NCBI GenBank assembly: GCA_947462115.1
Contig: CANHON010000151.1
Location: 1-9,994, forward strand
Source: Deltaproteobacteria bacterium
Lineage (GTDB): Bacteria; Myxococcota_A; UBA796; UBA2385
Length of the DNA: 9,994 bases
Direction of reading: 5' to 3'
Of this stretch, positions 1 to 6,930 are shown piece by piece. The position numbers and the translations under genes are program-made. Under the pieces are notes generated by a model. It made no database searches. It was not told where the DNA came from and was given only the letters and a program-made list of their open reading frames with translations. Every line of letters begins with the position of its first letter. Position 1 is the first letter of the stretch.

Positions 1-636
1 GTTCCAGCCCGCTGTGTTGGACCAGTACTCCGCGCCGCCCTCGGTCCAGAACACCGAGTCGCCGTCGCTGATCGTAAAGTTGGCCCCCACCGCCACGTCG
101 TGCACGCCGTCGGAGTACAGGCCGCCCAGGGCCACGCCAAACGCGCCCTCGGACTGCGCCCGGTAGGCCTTGAGCGAGACGACGTGCGCGAACTCGTGCA
201 CCAACACATCGCCGAACCACTCCATCCGTCCCCGCTGGCGCGAGAAGGTGGCGCCGGGGTTCGCGGAGATCTGGATCCAGTCCCAGCTCGGGATCGTGAA
301 GCCCGCCAGATCATCGCCCTGGTCGAGCATGACGATGTGGACCTTCTCCTTGAGGTAGTAGTTGAAGTTGGCGCACATCGGCTCCCACATCAGCTCGGCG
401 ACCTCGGCGGCCTTTCGGGCGCTGAACTCGGCGTTGATGTAGTGGTCGTTGCCTTGCTCCGCCGTTCGTTTGGACTTCGGGTAGTGGACCACGAAGTGCG
501 GCGTGTCGATGCTGTACCAGTCCAGATCTGGATGGTTGGCGTTGTAGGAGTTCTTTACAGCGTAGGCCGGAGCGGAGAGCGCCACCATGGAGAGCAGGGT
601 GGCGCCGGCGCCGAGCCGCGGGAGCGTACGAGCCAT
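1..636 (-). CDS. Secreted gluzincin-type zinc metalloprotease (peptidase MA-like), 3' end beyond the window
   Basis: Translating the minus strand from the ATG at 636 gives 212 residues, open to the window edge, so the C-terminal part is missing. Residues 1-26 look like a Sec signal peptide ending in APAYA, so the product should be exported. HEFAH at residues 147-151 is a HExxH zinc site with its catalytic Glu. WTEGGAEYWS at 197-206 supplies Glu199 as the likely third zinc ligand, the layout of gluzincins of the peptidase MA-like group. The TPHFVVHYP stretch (45-53) before the active site is also typical of these proteins. Family members often continue into a TolB-like beta-propeller, which cannot be checked here. 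The start is supported by AGGA nine bases upstream. It follows the outer-membrane barrel gene by 16 nt and is probably co-transcribed with it. The substrate is unknown. Confidence 0.8.
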   Translation of the reverse strand, partial: MARTLPRLGAGATLLSMVALSAPAYAVKNSYNANHPDLDWYSIDTPHFVVHYPKSKRTAEQGNDHYINAEFSARKAAEVAELMWEPMCANFNYYLKEKVHIVMLDQGDDLAGFTIPSWDWIQISANPGATFSRQRGRMEWFGDVLVHEFAHVVSLKAYRAQSEGAFGVALGGLYSDGVHDVAVGANFTISDGDSVFWTEGGAEYWSNTAGWN

Positions 637-652
637 GAGCGTCAATCCTGCG

Positions 653-1663
653 TCAGTACCGGAACTCGATGGTCCCGCTGTAGGTGTTGCCCCGGGTCGG
701 GTGCAGATCCTCGATGGGGAAGTACATGAGATCTTCCCCTTGCACCGGCAGGAGGGCCCCTGCGATGAGGTCGAGGCGCCGGCTCGCGTGCAGGGTCAGG
801 CCGGCCATCGCGTCGACCGCTACCCCGTCGCTGCCCTGTTCGGTGCGGAGGTTCTTCGCCGGGAAGAAGCCGGCGCTGGAGGCGCCGATCCGCGTCACGT
901 CGCGCACCGTGAACAGCGCCCCGCCGTTGACCGCGATGGGGCCGAGCTGGAGCATCAGGTCGGCGTCCACCTTGGTGAGGTTGCCGGGCTTGACGCGCAT
1001 GTTGAACTGGTTGAGCTCGGTCTCGATGGCGTACTGGGTCACGTCGGAGAAGCGGTAGACATAGGCCGCGCCCAGGCTCAGGGCCAAGGGCCCCACTTGG
1101 TGCTTGCCGCGCGCCCCCATCTCCCAGTCGGCGGTGCCGGTCGTGAGCACGAAGCTGCTGAAGGTGGAGGGCCCGCCCACATAGTTGCCCGGCGACTCGT
1201 TGGCGGCCGGACCCTTATAGTTCGTGAACAAGATCACCGAGGTGAGCGGACCGGCCGACCGAAAGGCCTCGTACTTGAGCCCAAAGTTGGGATCGCCCAT
1301 CCCAAACTGGTCGGTCTCGGTGTCGAGCTGCTCGTTGGTCAGCCGAACGTAGTGGGTCTTGAACCGGCCGTAGAGCTCGAACCTTCGGCTGATCCCGTAG
1401 CGAAGGTCCACCCGCTGGGTGTTGTAGGTGAACGTGGCCCCGTCTCGCCAGTCGATCTTCTCGCCCTCGGGGCCCCACTGGCCAGTGGCCTCCTTGAAGT
1501 CGGCGCCGAGGCCGAGCTCCAGCCAGCCCTTGCCGATCACCAGCGGGCGCTCGATCTCCCGCCCCGGCAGACTGTCGACCATGGTCTTGCTGTCAAAGCC
1601 CGCCGCCCGTGCGCTCGGCGCGGTCAGCCAGAGCGCCGAGAGCCCTATCAGCGTTCTTTTCAT
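653..1663 (-). CDS. Outer-membrane beta-barrel protein (MetA-pathway/transporter-like)
   Basis: The product is 336 residues. Residues 1-20 (MKRTLIGLSALWLTAPSARA) form a Sec signal peptide. The mature part alternates short amphipathic strands with Gly- and Asn/Asp-rich turns. It contains GDPNFGLKY (123-131), a pattern typical of the 'phenol MetA-degradation' outer-membrane family, and it ends in EFRY with a terminal aromatic residue, the usual signature for BAM-assembled barrels. These features point to an outer-membrane protein, possibly a channel; the transported compound is unknown. An in-frame ATG lies at 1672 (MSP before MKRT) and another at 1801. The 1801 start is unlikely because it falls in the promoter. 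I prefer 1663, which places the signal peptide at the N-terminus and has GAG nine bases upstream. It is the first gene of a probable two-gene operon with the metalloprotease. Confidence 0.8.
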   Translation of the reverse strand: MKRTLIGLSALWLTAPSARAAGFDSKTMVDSLPGREIERPLVIGKGWLELGLGADFKEATGQWGPEGEKIDWRDGATFTYNTQRVDLRYGISRRFELYGRFKTHYVRLTNEQLDTETDQFGMGDPNFGLKYEAFRSAGPLTSVILFTNYKGPAANESPGNYVGGPSTFSSFVLTTGTADWEMGARGKHQVGPLALSLGAAYVYRFSDVTQYAIETELNQFNMRVKPGNLTKVDADLMLQLGPIAVNGGALFTVRDVTRIGASSAGFFPAKNLRTEQGSDGVAVDAMAGLTLHASRRLDLIAGALLPVQGEDLMYFPIEDLHPTRGNTYSGTIEFRY

Positions 1664-1791
1664 CGGTGACATCTCAAGCTCGCAGGGTGGTCCGGGACGA
1701 GGCGCGGGGACGAGGGCGGCGCAGCGGGGGCCTTTTGCAGCGGGCGCGGGGACAGGACCGCGCAGCCCAGCGCCCCCGCCGAGAACGGGCC

Positions 1792-1820
1792 TGTATTCCA
1801 TGCAGCGCCCCCCCTGTCAA
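1792..1820 (-). promoter_or_regulatory. Probable sigma70-type promoter of the barrel-metalloprotease operon
   Basis: On the minus strand a perfect TTGACA -35 box (1820-1815) is followed by a 17-bp spacer and AATACA (1797-1792), which matches three of six -10 positions. The predicted transcript would start near 1785, leaving a leader of about 120 nt before the barrel start codon. The spacer begins with a run of seven G. The promoter class is inferred from consensus matching alone. Confidence 0.5.
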
Positions 1821-1838
1821 GGCGCGGCCCCCAGGCGC

Positions 1839-1851
1839 CCCCACCGTGGGG
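1839..1851. promoter_or_regulatory. Short inverted repeat upstream of the promoter, possible operator
   Basis: CCCCAC-C-GTGGGG is a perfect 6-bp inverted repeat around one central base. It sits 18 bp upstream of the -35 box at 1820, a position suitable for an activator site. It is short, and such repeats are common by chance in DNA this rich in GC. There is no T-tract beside it, so it is not a convincing terminator for the methyltransferase gene. Confidence 0.2.
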
Positions 1852-1932
1852 ATCGCGTGGAGCAGCGCACATTGGAGAGGTGGCGCCGAGCGCGGGAATG
1901 CAAAGGGGCGCCGGCGAAGCGGGGGCCGAGGT

Positions 1933-2982
1933 TCAGCGACGAACCGAGCTCGCGCGGAAGGTCTCATTGTTTCGCACCCGACGACTCACCTGCACGTCGG
2001 CGTAGCCCGCGTTGGTGAGCATGCCCTCCAGGCGCTCCCGGGTGAACCAGTGGCGCACCGGGATGCGCAGCCGGTCGTAGATGTCGGCCACCACGACGTC
2101 AAAGGGCCACTGGTGGTGGTCGTGGACCGGCAGGTGCGAGACCACCGTGCCCGCCACCGGCACCCCCGCCAAGAAGCGGTACGGCGTGTGGCTGAAGAGC
2201 CGCAGGGCGCGGGCGATGTTCTTGCTCAAGCTGTGCTGCTGGTCGGCGGTCATGCCGCTCGAGGCCCCGCGCAGCGCGTTGGAGATGTGCAGCGTGAGGC
2301 CCTGCCGCGGCCCGTAGGTCCAGAGGCTGAGCCGGCCGCCGCTCCGCACCGTCTGACCGAGGGCCTCAAAGGCGCGCTCCGGCTGCTCGAGGTGGTGCAG
2401 CAGGCCGAAGGCCCAGGTGTGGTCCATGGCGCCGTCGCGCACCGGCGGCCGGTAGACGTCGCCTTGGACGAGGTGTACCCGCGAGCAGCCCTTGGTGTTC
2501 GCCGCCGCCGAGCTGATGGCGTCGGTGCTGGAGTCCAGGGCGATGACCTCGGCGCCGTAGCGTGCGGCGAAGAAGGCGTGGCGCCCATAGCCGCAACCAG
2601 CGTCCAACACGGTCTTTCCGAGGAAGTCGCCGGGCAGGAGGGGGTGCATCAGGTCGAGGAAGTTCTCCTCCCAGGCCGGGCTCGCGGCGTCGAAGGTGGT
2701 CCACCGGTGGGCCGAGGCCGGGCCGACCGCGGCGTCTGCCGGCATCATCCGCGGCACGCCGTCCTGAATGGGCCACTTCGCTCCACACTCGTCACAGCAG
2801 AGGAGGCCGTCCATGACCTCGGTCTCGGTGCCGCGGGCGCGGTCAACACCGTCAGGCACGCCCTCCTCGGGGCTGAATTGGTCGCTGGTCACCCGCACGG
2901 TGCGGGTGCGGCGCGCCTCGAGGCGGAGCCGCTCGCTGCGGCAGGTCGGGCAAGCGAGCCAGTGGAGCAGGCGGTGCTTCAT
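1933..2982 (-). CDS. Class I SAM-dependent methyltransferase with N-terminal Trm112-like zinc ribbon
   Basis: The product is 349 residues and cytosolic. The N-terminus reads LACPTC (C11, C14) and later CDECGAKWPIQDGVPRMMP (C63, C66), the two halves of a Trm112-like zinc ribbon, including the WPI-DG-P signature. They are separated by an unusually long 48-residue stretch. A Rossmann methyltransferase fold follows: motif I LDAGCGYGRH (126-135), the acidic residue D150 after the second strand, and FGLLHHLEQPERA (192-204), typical of Methyltransf_11/25. The C-terminal region (about 230-349) is rich in His and aromatics and may bind the substrate, which I cannot name. The start at 2982 has AGAGG five bases upstream and places the first CxxC where this domain expects it. 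It is transcribed divergently from korA. Similar stand-alone enzymes act on small molecules, lipids or quinones, so no specific reaction is claimed. Confidence 0.8.
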   Translation of the reverse strand: MKHRLLHWLACPTCRSERLRLEARRTRTVRVTSDQFSPEEGVPDGVDRARGTETEVMDGLLCCDECGAKWPIQDGVPRMMPADAAVGPASAHRWTTFDAASPAWEENFLDLMHPLLPGDFLGKTVLDAGCGYGRHAFFAARYGAEVIALDSSTDAISSAAANTKGCSRVHLVQGDVYRPPVRDGAMDHTWAFGLLHHLEQPERAFEALGQTVRSGGRLSLWTYGPRQGLTLHISNALRGASSGMTADQQHSLSKNIARALRLFSHTPYRFLAGVPVAGTVVSHLPVHDHHQWPFDVVVADIYDRLRIPVRHWFTRERLEGMLTNAGYADVQVSRRVRNNETFRASSVRR

Positions 2983-3113
2983 GGAGACCTCTGGGCGGGG
3001 GCCCACGGGCTTCGGGGCGCCGTTTCGGGCTGAGCGGGGCATCGGGGACGGGGCCACCGGCCGCGCTGTGCGGAGATAGCCCGGGGGCGCGCACCGGGGC
3101 GCGTGTCTGCGCT

Positions 3114-3149
3114 TCGACCGGCCCCGATCGGCGTGGTATAGCCGGGGCC
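3114..3149 (+). promoter_or_regulatory. Candidate korA promoter within an inverted repeat in the divergent gap
   Basis: TCGACC (3114-3119, four of six -35 matches), a 17-bp spacer and TATAGC (3137-3142, four of six -10 matches) would start transcription near 3149, about 83 nt before korA. The inverted arms GGCCCCG (3120-3126) and CGGGGCC (3143-3149) bracket the -10 box, and CCGATCGG (3124-3131) is a perfect palindrome in the spacer, so a repressor could bind here. Read on the minus strand, the same TATA core gives TATACC (3140-3135), so the -10 might be shared with the methyltransferase gene, but its -35 is poor. Confidence 0.4.
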
Positions 3150-3231
3150 CGATCCCGCGTCCTGAGGAGCGAGGGGTGAGCCTTCCGGCCGCCTCTGCGC
3201 CCGAAACGCCGCACATGCTCCGAGGCATCCG

Positions 3232-5052
3232 ATGCAGAGGCCCTTGACCATCCTCGACGACGTCGTCATCCGCTTTGTCGGAGACTCCGGTGACGGCATG
3301 CAGCTCACCGGCTCGCAGTTCACCAATACGACGGCGCTGCAGGGCAATGATCTCGCCACCTTCCCGGACTTTCCGGCGGAGATCCGCGCGCCTGCGGGCA
3401 CCCGCGCGGGCGTCTCGGGCTTCCAGCTGCACTTCTCCAGCCACGACATCCACACCCCGGGCGACGCGCCGCAGGTGCTCGTCGCGATGAACCCGGCGGC
3501 GTTGATCGCGAACATCAAGGACCTGCGCACCGGCGGCCTGCTGATCGTCAACACCGAGAAGTTCATCGAGCGCGAGCTGGTCAAGGCCGAGCTGAGCACC
3601 AACCCCCTCGAAGATGGCAGCCTCAACGGCTTTCAGGTGGTGCCGGTCGAGCTGACCAAGCTCACCAAGGGCGCCACCGCCGACCTCGGCCTCAGCATCA
3701 AGGACACCGACCGCTGCAAGAACTTCTTCGCGCTCGGCATGACCTACTGGCTGTTCTCGCGCGACACGGCGCCCACCCTTCAGTGGATCCGCAGCAAATT
3801 CAAGGCGCCCCACGACGAGGCCAACGTTCGGGCCCTGGAGGCCGGCTGGTCCTACGCCGAGACGCTCGAGCTGTTCCACGAGCGCTACGAGGTCCCCCCG
3901 GCCTCGCTGCCCACCGGCGACTACCGCAACATCACCGGGAACGAGGCGCTGGCGCTCGGTCTGCTCACCGCCAGCCACCAGACGGGCCTGCCGCTGTTCT
4001 TGGGCGCCTACCCCATCACGCCCGCCAGCGACATCCTGCACTATCTGGCTCGTTTCAAGGACTTCGGCGTCATCACCTTCCAGGCCGAGGACGAGATCGC
4101 CGCCATCAGCGCCACCATCGGGGCGGCCTTCGGCGGCGCGCTCGGGGTCACCACCTCCTCGGGCCCGGGCATCGCGCTGAAGGGCGAGGCGCTCGGCCTC
4201 GCGGTCATGACCGAGCTGCCCATCGTCGTGGTCGACGTGCAGCGCGGCGGCCCCAGCACCGGCCTGCCCACCAAGACCGAGCAGAGCGACCTGCTGCTCG
4301 CCATGTACGGCCGGCACGGCGAGGCGCCCATGCCCGTGATCGCCGCCTCCACCCCCGGCGACTGCTTCCGCGCCGCCACCGAGGCCGCCCGGGTCGCAAC
4401 CAAGTACATGATGCCCGTCATGCTGCTGACGGACGGCTACATCGCCAACGGCTCGGAGCCCTGGAAGGTGCCCGACCTCCACGAGCTCACGCCCCAGCCC
4501 GTCGTCTTCGAGACCAAGGCCGAGGGCTTCCTGCCCTACCGCCGCGACCCCACCACCCTCGCCCGCCCCTGGGCCATCCCCGGCACCCCGGGCCTCGAGC
4601 ACCGCATCGGCGGCCTCGAGAAGCAGGACGGGACCGGCAACGTCTCCTACGACCCCGCCAACCACGAGCACATGGTTCGGCTGCGGGCCGACAAGGTCCG
4701 GCGCATCGAGGCCGACGTGCCCGAGCTCGTGGTCTACGGCGACGTCGGCGCCCTGCTCGTCGTCTCGTGGGGCGGAACCTTCGGCTCCATTCGGACGGCG
4801 GTCGATGACGCCCGGGCCCAGGGCCTGCGCGTCGGCCACATCCACCTGCGCTGGCTCAACCCCTTCCCCGCCAACCTCGGCGCCCTCCTGCTCGGCGCCG
4901 AGCGGGTGCTGGTCTGCGAGCTGAACATGGGCCAGCTCGCCGGGATCCTGCGCGCCCGCTTCTTGGTCGACGCCGTCAGCTACGCCCAGGTGCAAGGCAA
5001 GCCCTTCCGCGTGAGCAACGTGCTGGCGAAGATTCAGACCCTGTCCGCCTGA
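3232..5052 (+). CDS. korA: 2-oxoglutarate:ferredoxin oxidoreductase, alpha subunit (gamma-alpha fusion)
   Basis: With KorB this enzyme oxidatively decarboxylates 2-oxoglutarate to succinyl-CoA using ferredoxin, or runs in reverse in reductive carbon fixation. The product is 606 residues, the usual length for the two-subunit form. The gamma domain comes first (about 11-190; GDSGDGMQLTGSQFTN at 17-32). The pyrimidine-binding alpha domain follows (about 232-420), with the signature YPITPAS at 260-266, whose Thr263 contacts the 2-oxoacid in this family, and QAEDEIAAI (284-292). The C-terminal CoA/transketolase-like region (about 495-600) includes VSWGGTFGSI (511-520). There is no ferredoxin-like domain, as expected for KorA. 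The start at 3232 has GAGG six bases upstream. korB follows after 34 nt. The 2-oxoglutarate assignment rests mainly on the KorB partner; pyruvate or branched-chain substrates are less likely. Confidence 0.93.
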   Translation: MQRPLTILDDVVIRFVGDSGDGMQLTGSQFTNTTALQGNDLATFPDFPAEIRAPAGTRAGVSGFQLHFSSHDIHTPGDAPQVLVAMNPAALIANIKDLRTGGLLIVNTEKFIERELVKAELSTNPLEDGSLNGFQVVPVELTKLTKGATADLGLSIKDTDRCKNFFALGMTYWLFSRDTAPTLQWIRSKFKAPHDEANVRALEAGWSYAETLELFHERYEVPPASLPTGDYRNITGNEALALGLLTASHQTGLPLFLGAYPITPASDILHYLARFKDFGVITFQAEDEIAAISATIGAAFGGALGVTTSSGPGIALKGEALGLAVMTELPIVVVDVQRGGPSTGLPTKTEQSDLLLAMYGRHGEAPMPVIAASTPGDCFRAATEAARVATKYMMPVMLLTDGYIANGSEPWKVPDLHELTPQPVVFETKAEGFLPYRRDPTTLARPWAIPGTPGLEHRIGGLEKQDGTGNVSYDPANHEHMVRLRADKVRRIEADVPELVVYGDVGALLVVSWGGTFGSIRTAVDDARAQGLRVGHIHLRWLNPFPANLGALLLGAERVLVCELNMGQLAGILRARFLVDAVSYAQVQGKPFRVSNVLAKIQTLSA

Positions 5053-5086
5053 GCCGCCCGCGCCCCCTTCGCCTCTGGAGCCCCCC

Positions 5087-6112
5087 ATGTCGCAGTTCGA
5101 AGATCCGAGCACGCCGGCGCTGAGCAAGCGCGACCTCATGTCCGACCAGACCATCCGCTGGTGTCCGGGCTGCGGCGACTACAGCATCCTGAGCCAGGTC
5201 CAGACCGTGTTCGCGGAGCTCGGCATCCCGAAGGAGCGCTTCGCGGTGGTGAGCGGGATCGGCTGCAGCAGCCGCTTCCCCTACTACATGAACACCTACG
5301 GCTTCCACACGATCCACGGCCGCGCCCCGGCCTTCGCCACCGGCCTCAAGCTCGCCAACCCCGAGCTCAGCGTCTGGCAGATCACCGGCGACGGCGACGC
5401 GCTCAGCATCGGCGGGAACCACTTCATTCACGTGCTGCGGCGCAACGTGGACATCCAGCTCCTGTTGTTCAACAACCGGATCTACGGGCTGACCAAGGGC
5501 CAGTACTCGCCCACCAGCGAGGAGGGCAAGAAGACCAAGTCCACCCCGATGGGCTCGGTCGATCATCCCTTCGAGCCCTGCGCCCTGGCGCTCGGCGCCG
5601 AGGCCACCTTCGTCGCGCGCACCGTGGACGTGTTCACCACCGAGCAGCGCGACGTGCTGCGGGCCGCCAATGACCACCGCGGCACCTCTTTCGTCGAGAT
5701 CTGGCAGAACTGCAACATCTTCAACGACGGCGCCTTCGCCGACATCACCGACAAGAAGGCCCGGGCCGAGAAGGTCATCTTCGTCGAGCACGGCCAGCCG
5801 CTGCTGTTCGGCACGCCCGAGGCCCGCAAGGGGCTGCGGCTCAACGCCCGCCTCGCGCTCGAGGTGATGGACGTCAATGACGCCAACCTCAGCGAGGTCT
5901 TGGTGCACGACGAGACCAACCCGGTCCTCGGCATGCTGCTGAGCCGCATGAAGCCGACGATGCCGGTGGCGATGGGCGTGATCCACCGGGTCAGCCGGGC
6001 CATCTACGAGGAGGGCGTCCACGCCCAGCTCAAGCTCGCGGCGTCCAAGCCCGGCGCCGGAGACCTCCGCAAGGCCCTGCTCGGCAGCTCGAGCTGGACG
6101 GTCGCCCGCTGA
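5087..6112 (+). CDS. korB: 2-oxoglutarate:ferredoxin oxidoreductase, beta subunit (TPP and 4Fe-4S)
   Basis: The product is 341 residues. It binds thiamine diphosphate and the single [4Fe-4S] cluster of the two-subunit enzyme. Cys26 and Cys29 (WCPGCGDYS), Cys60 (GIGCSSRFP) and Cys209 (NCNIFN) have the spacing of the four cluster ligands in characterised archaeal and bacterial homologues. The TPP/Mg site is TGDGDALSIGGNH (100-112) with FNNRIYGLTKGQYSPTS (128-144). The block from GIGCSSRFPYY through STPMGSVDHPF closely resembles actinobacterial KorB as I remember it, which supports 2-oxoglutarate as substrate. The start has GGAG six bases upstream. The stop codon overlaps the ATG of the next gene (TGATG), so the phosphatase is probably translated by the same ribosomes. 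No ferredoxin gene is adjacent, so the electron acceptor is encoded elsewhere. Confidence 0.95.
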   Translation: MSQFEDPSTPALSKRDLMSDQTIRWCPGCGDYSILSQVQTVFAELGIPKERFAVVSGIGCSSRFPYYMNTYGFHTIHGRAPAFATGLKLANPELSVWQITGDGDALSIGGNHFIHVLRRNVDIQLLLFNNRIYGLTKGQYSPTSEEGKKTKSTPMGSVDHPFEPCALALGAEATFVARTVDVFTTEQRDVLRAANDHRGTSFVEIWQNCNIFNDGAFADITDKKARAEKVIFVEHGQPLLFGTPEARKGLRLNARLALEVMDVNDANLSEVLVHDETNPVLGMLLSRMKPTMPVAMGVIHRVSRAIYEEGVHAQLKLAASKPGAGDLRKALLGSSSWTVAR

Positions 6113-6930
6113 TGCCGACGCCGCCGCGGCCGCTGGCGAGCCTGCCCCCGCAGCCGCAGCTGATCGGCGTGCTGTGCGACATTGACGACACGCTCACCCA
6201 CGCGGGCCGCCTCGTGCCCGCGGCGCTTGACGCCCTGCAGCGGGCCCAAGACGCCGGGCTGCGCGTCGTCCCCGTCACCGGTCGGCCGGCGGGCTGGGTC
6301 GATCAGATCGCCCGCCTGTGGCCGGTGGACGGCGTGGTCGGCGAGAACGGCGGCCTGTGGTTCTGGATGGGCGAGGGCAAGCTGCAGCGCCGCTTCGCCC
6401 AGCCGGCCGCCGAGCGCGCGCACAACCGGGCGAGCCTCGACGCCCTCGCCGCCGACCTGCTCGCCGAGGTGCCCGGCGCGGCCCTCGCCAGCGACCAAGC
6501 CTACCGGGCCCTCGACCTCGCCATCGACTTCTGCGAGGACGTGCCGCCGCTGCCCGACGCCGACATCGACCGCATCGTGGCCGCTTTTGAGCGGCGGGGC
6601 GCCACCTGCAAGGTCAGCAGCATCCACGTGAACGGCTGGTTCGGCGCCTTCGACAAGCTCACCGGCGCCCGGCGCTTCCACGAGGACCGCTGGGGCGAGC
6701 CCCTCGACCCGAGCCGCTGGGCCTACTTCGGCGACTCCGCCAACGACGAGCCGATGTTCGCCGCCTTCCCGCTCAGCGTCGGCGTCGCCAACGTCGCGCG
6801 GTTCTTGCCGAGGATGGCGTCCTGGCCGTCCTTCATCACGCAGGGCGAGGGCGGCCATGGCTTCGCCGAGGCCATCGACCACCTGCTGCGCGACGGCGCG
6901 GCGCTCAGGCCCGGGCCTGGCTCCCGTTGA
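6112..6930 (+). CDS. HAD-superfamily (IIB-type) phosphatase, coupled to korB
   Basis: The product is 272 residues and cytosolic. All four HAD motifs are visible: CDIDDTLT (22-29) with nucleophile Asp23 and acid/base Asp25, VTGR (55-58), Lys182, and GDSANDE (207-213) with the Mg-binding acids. The cap lies between motifs II and III (about 80-185), which fits subclass IIB (Cof, sucrose-phosphate, trehalose-phosphate or mannosyl-phosphoglycerate phosphatases). The region VGENGGLWF (76-84) is also common there. The substrate is unknown; a sugar phosphate or phosphoglycolate-like metabolite is plausible but unproven. The ATG shares one base with the korB stop, and no strong ribosome site lies upstream, which suggests translational coupling. 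The 3' end overlaps the end of the opposing transpeptidase gene by 26 bp. Confidence 0.85.
   Translation: MPTPPRPLASLPPQPQLIGVLCDIDDTLTHAGRLVPAALDALQRAQDAGLRVVPVTGRPAGWVDQIARLWPVDGVVGENGGLWFWMGEGKLQRRFAQPAAERAHNRASLDALAADLLAEVPGAALASDQAYRALDLAIDFCEDVPPLPDADIDRIVAAFERRGATCKVSSIHVNGWFGAFDKLTGARRFHEDRWGEPLDPSRWAYFGDSANDEPMFAAFPLSVGVANVARFLPRMASWPSFITQGEGGHGFAEAIDHLLRDGAALRPGPGSR

Noticed and set aside
587..1669. Open frame of 360 codons on the plus strand opposite the barrel gene
   Set aside because: Shadow of the barrel gene in the complementary frame. The minus strand has a signal peptide, a promoter and a barrel pattern, while this frame has none.
1799..1801. ATG at 1801 as the start of the barrel gene, adding 46 residues
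   Set aside because: It lies in the spacer of the predicted promoter, the added residues are Pro/Gly/Arg-rich with no signal features, and it would bury the clear signal peptide at 1663.
1933..5154. Open frame of 1073 codons on the minus strand that covers all of korA
   Set aside because: Only its last 349 codons (from 2982) form a recognisable protein. The rest is antisense to korA and is a low-complexity Gly/Ala/Val/Asp/Glu product, as expected when GC-rich third positions remove stop codons on the opposite strand. It is not a giant fusion protein.
4976..6022. Open frame of 348 codons on the minus strand opposite korB
   Set aside because: Antisense to an unmistakable KorB; composition only, no domain and no ribosome site considered convincing.
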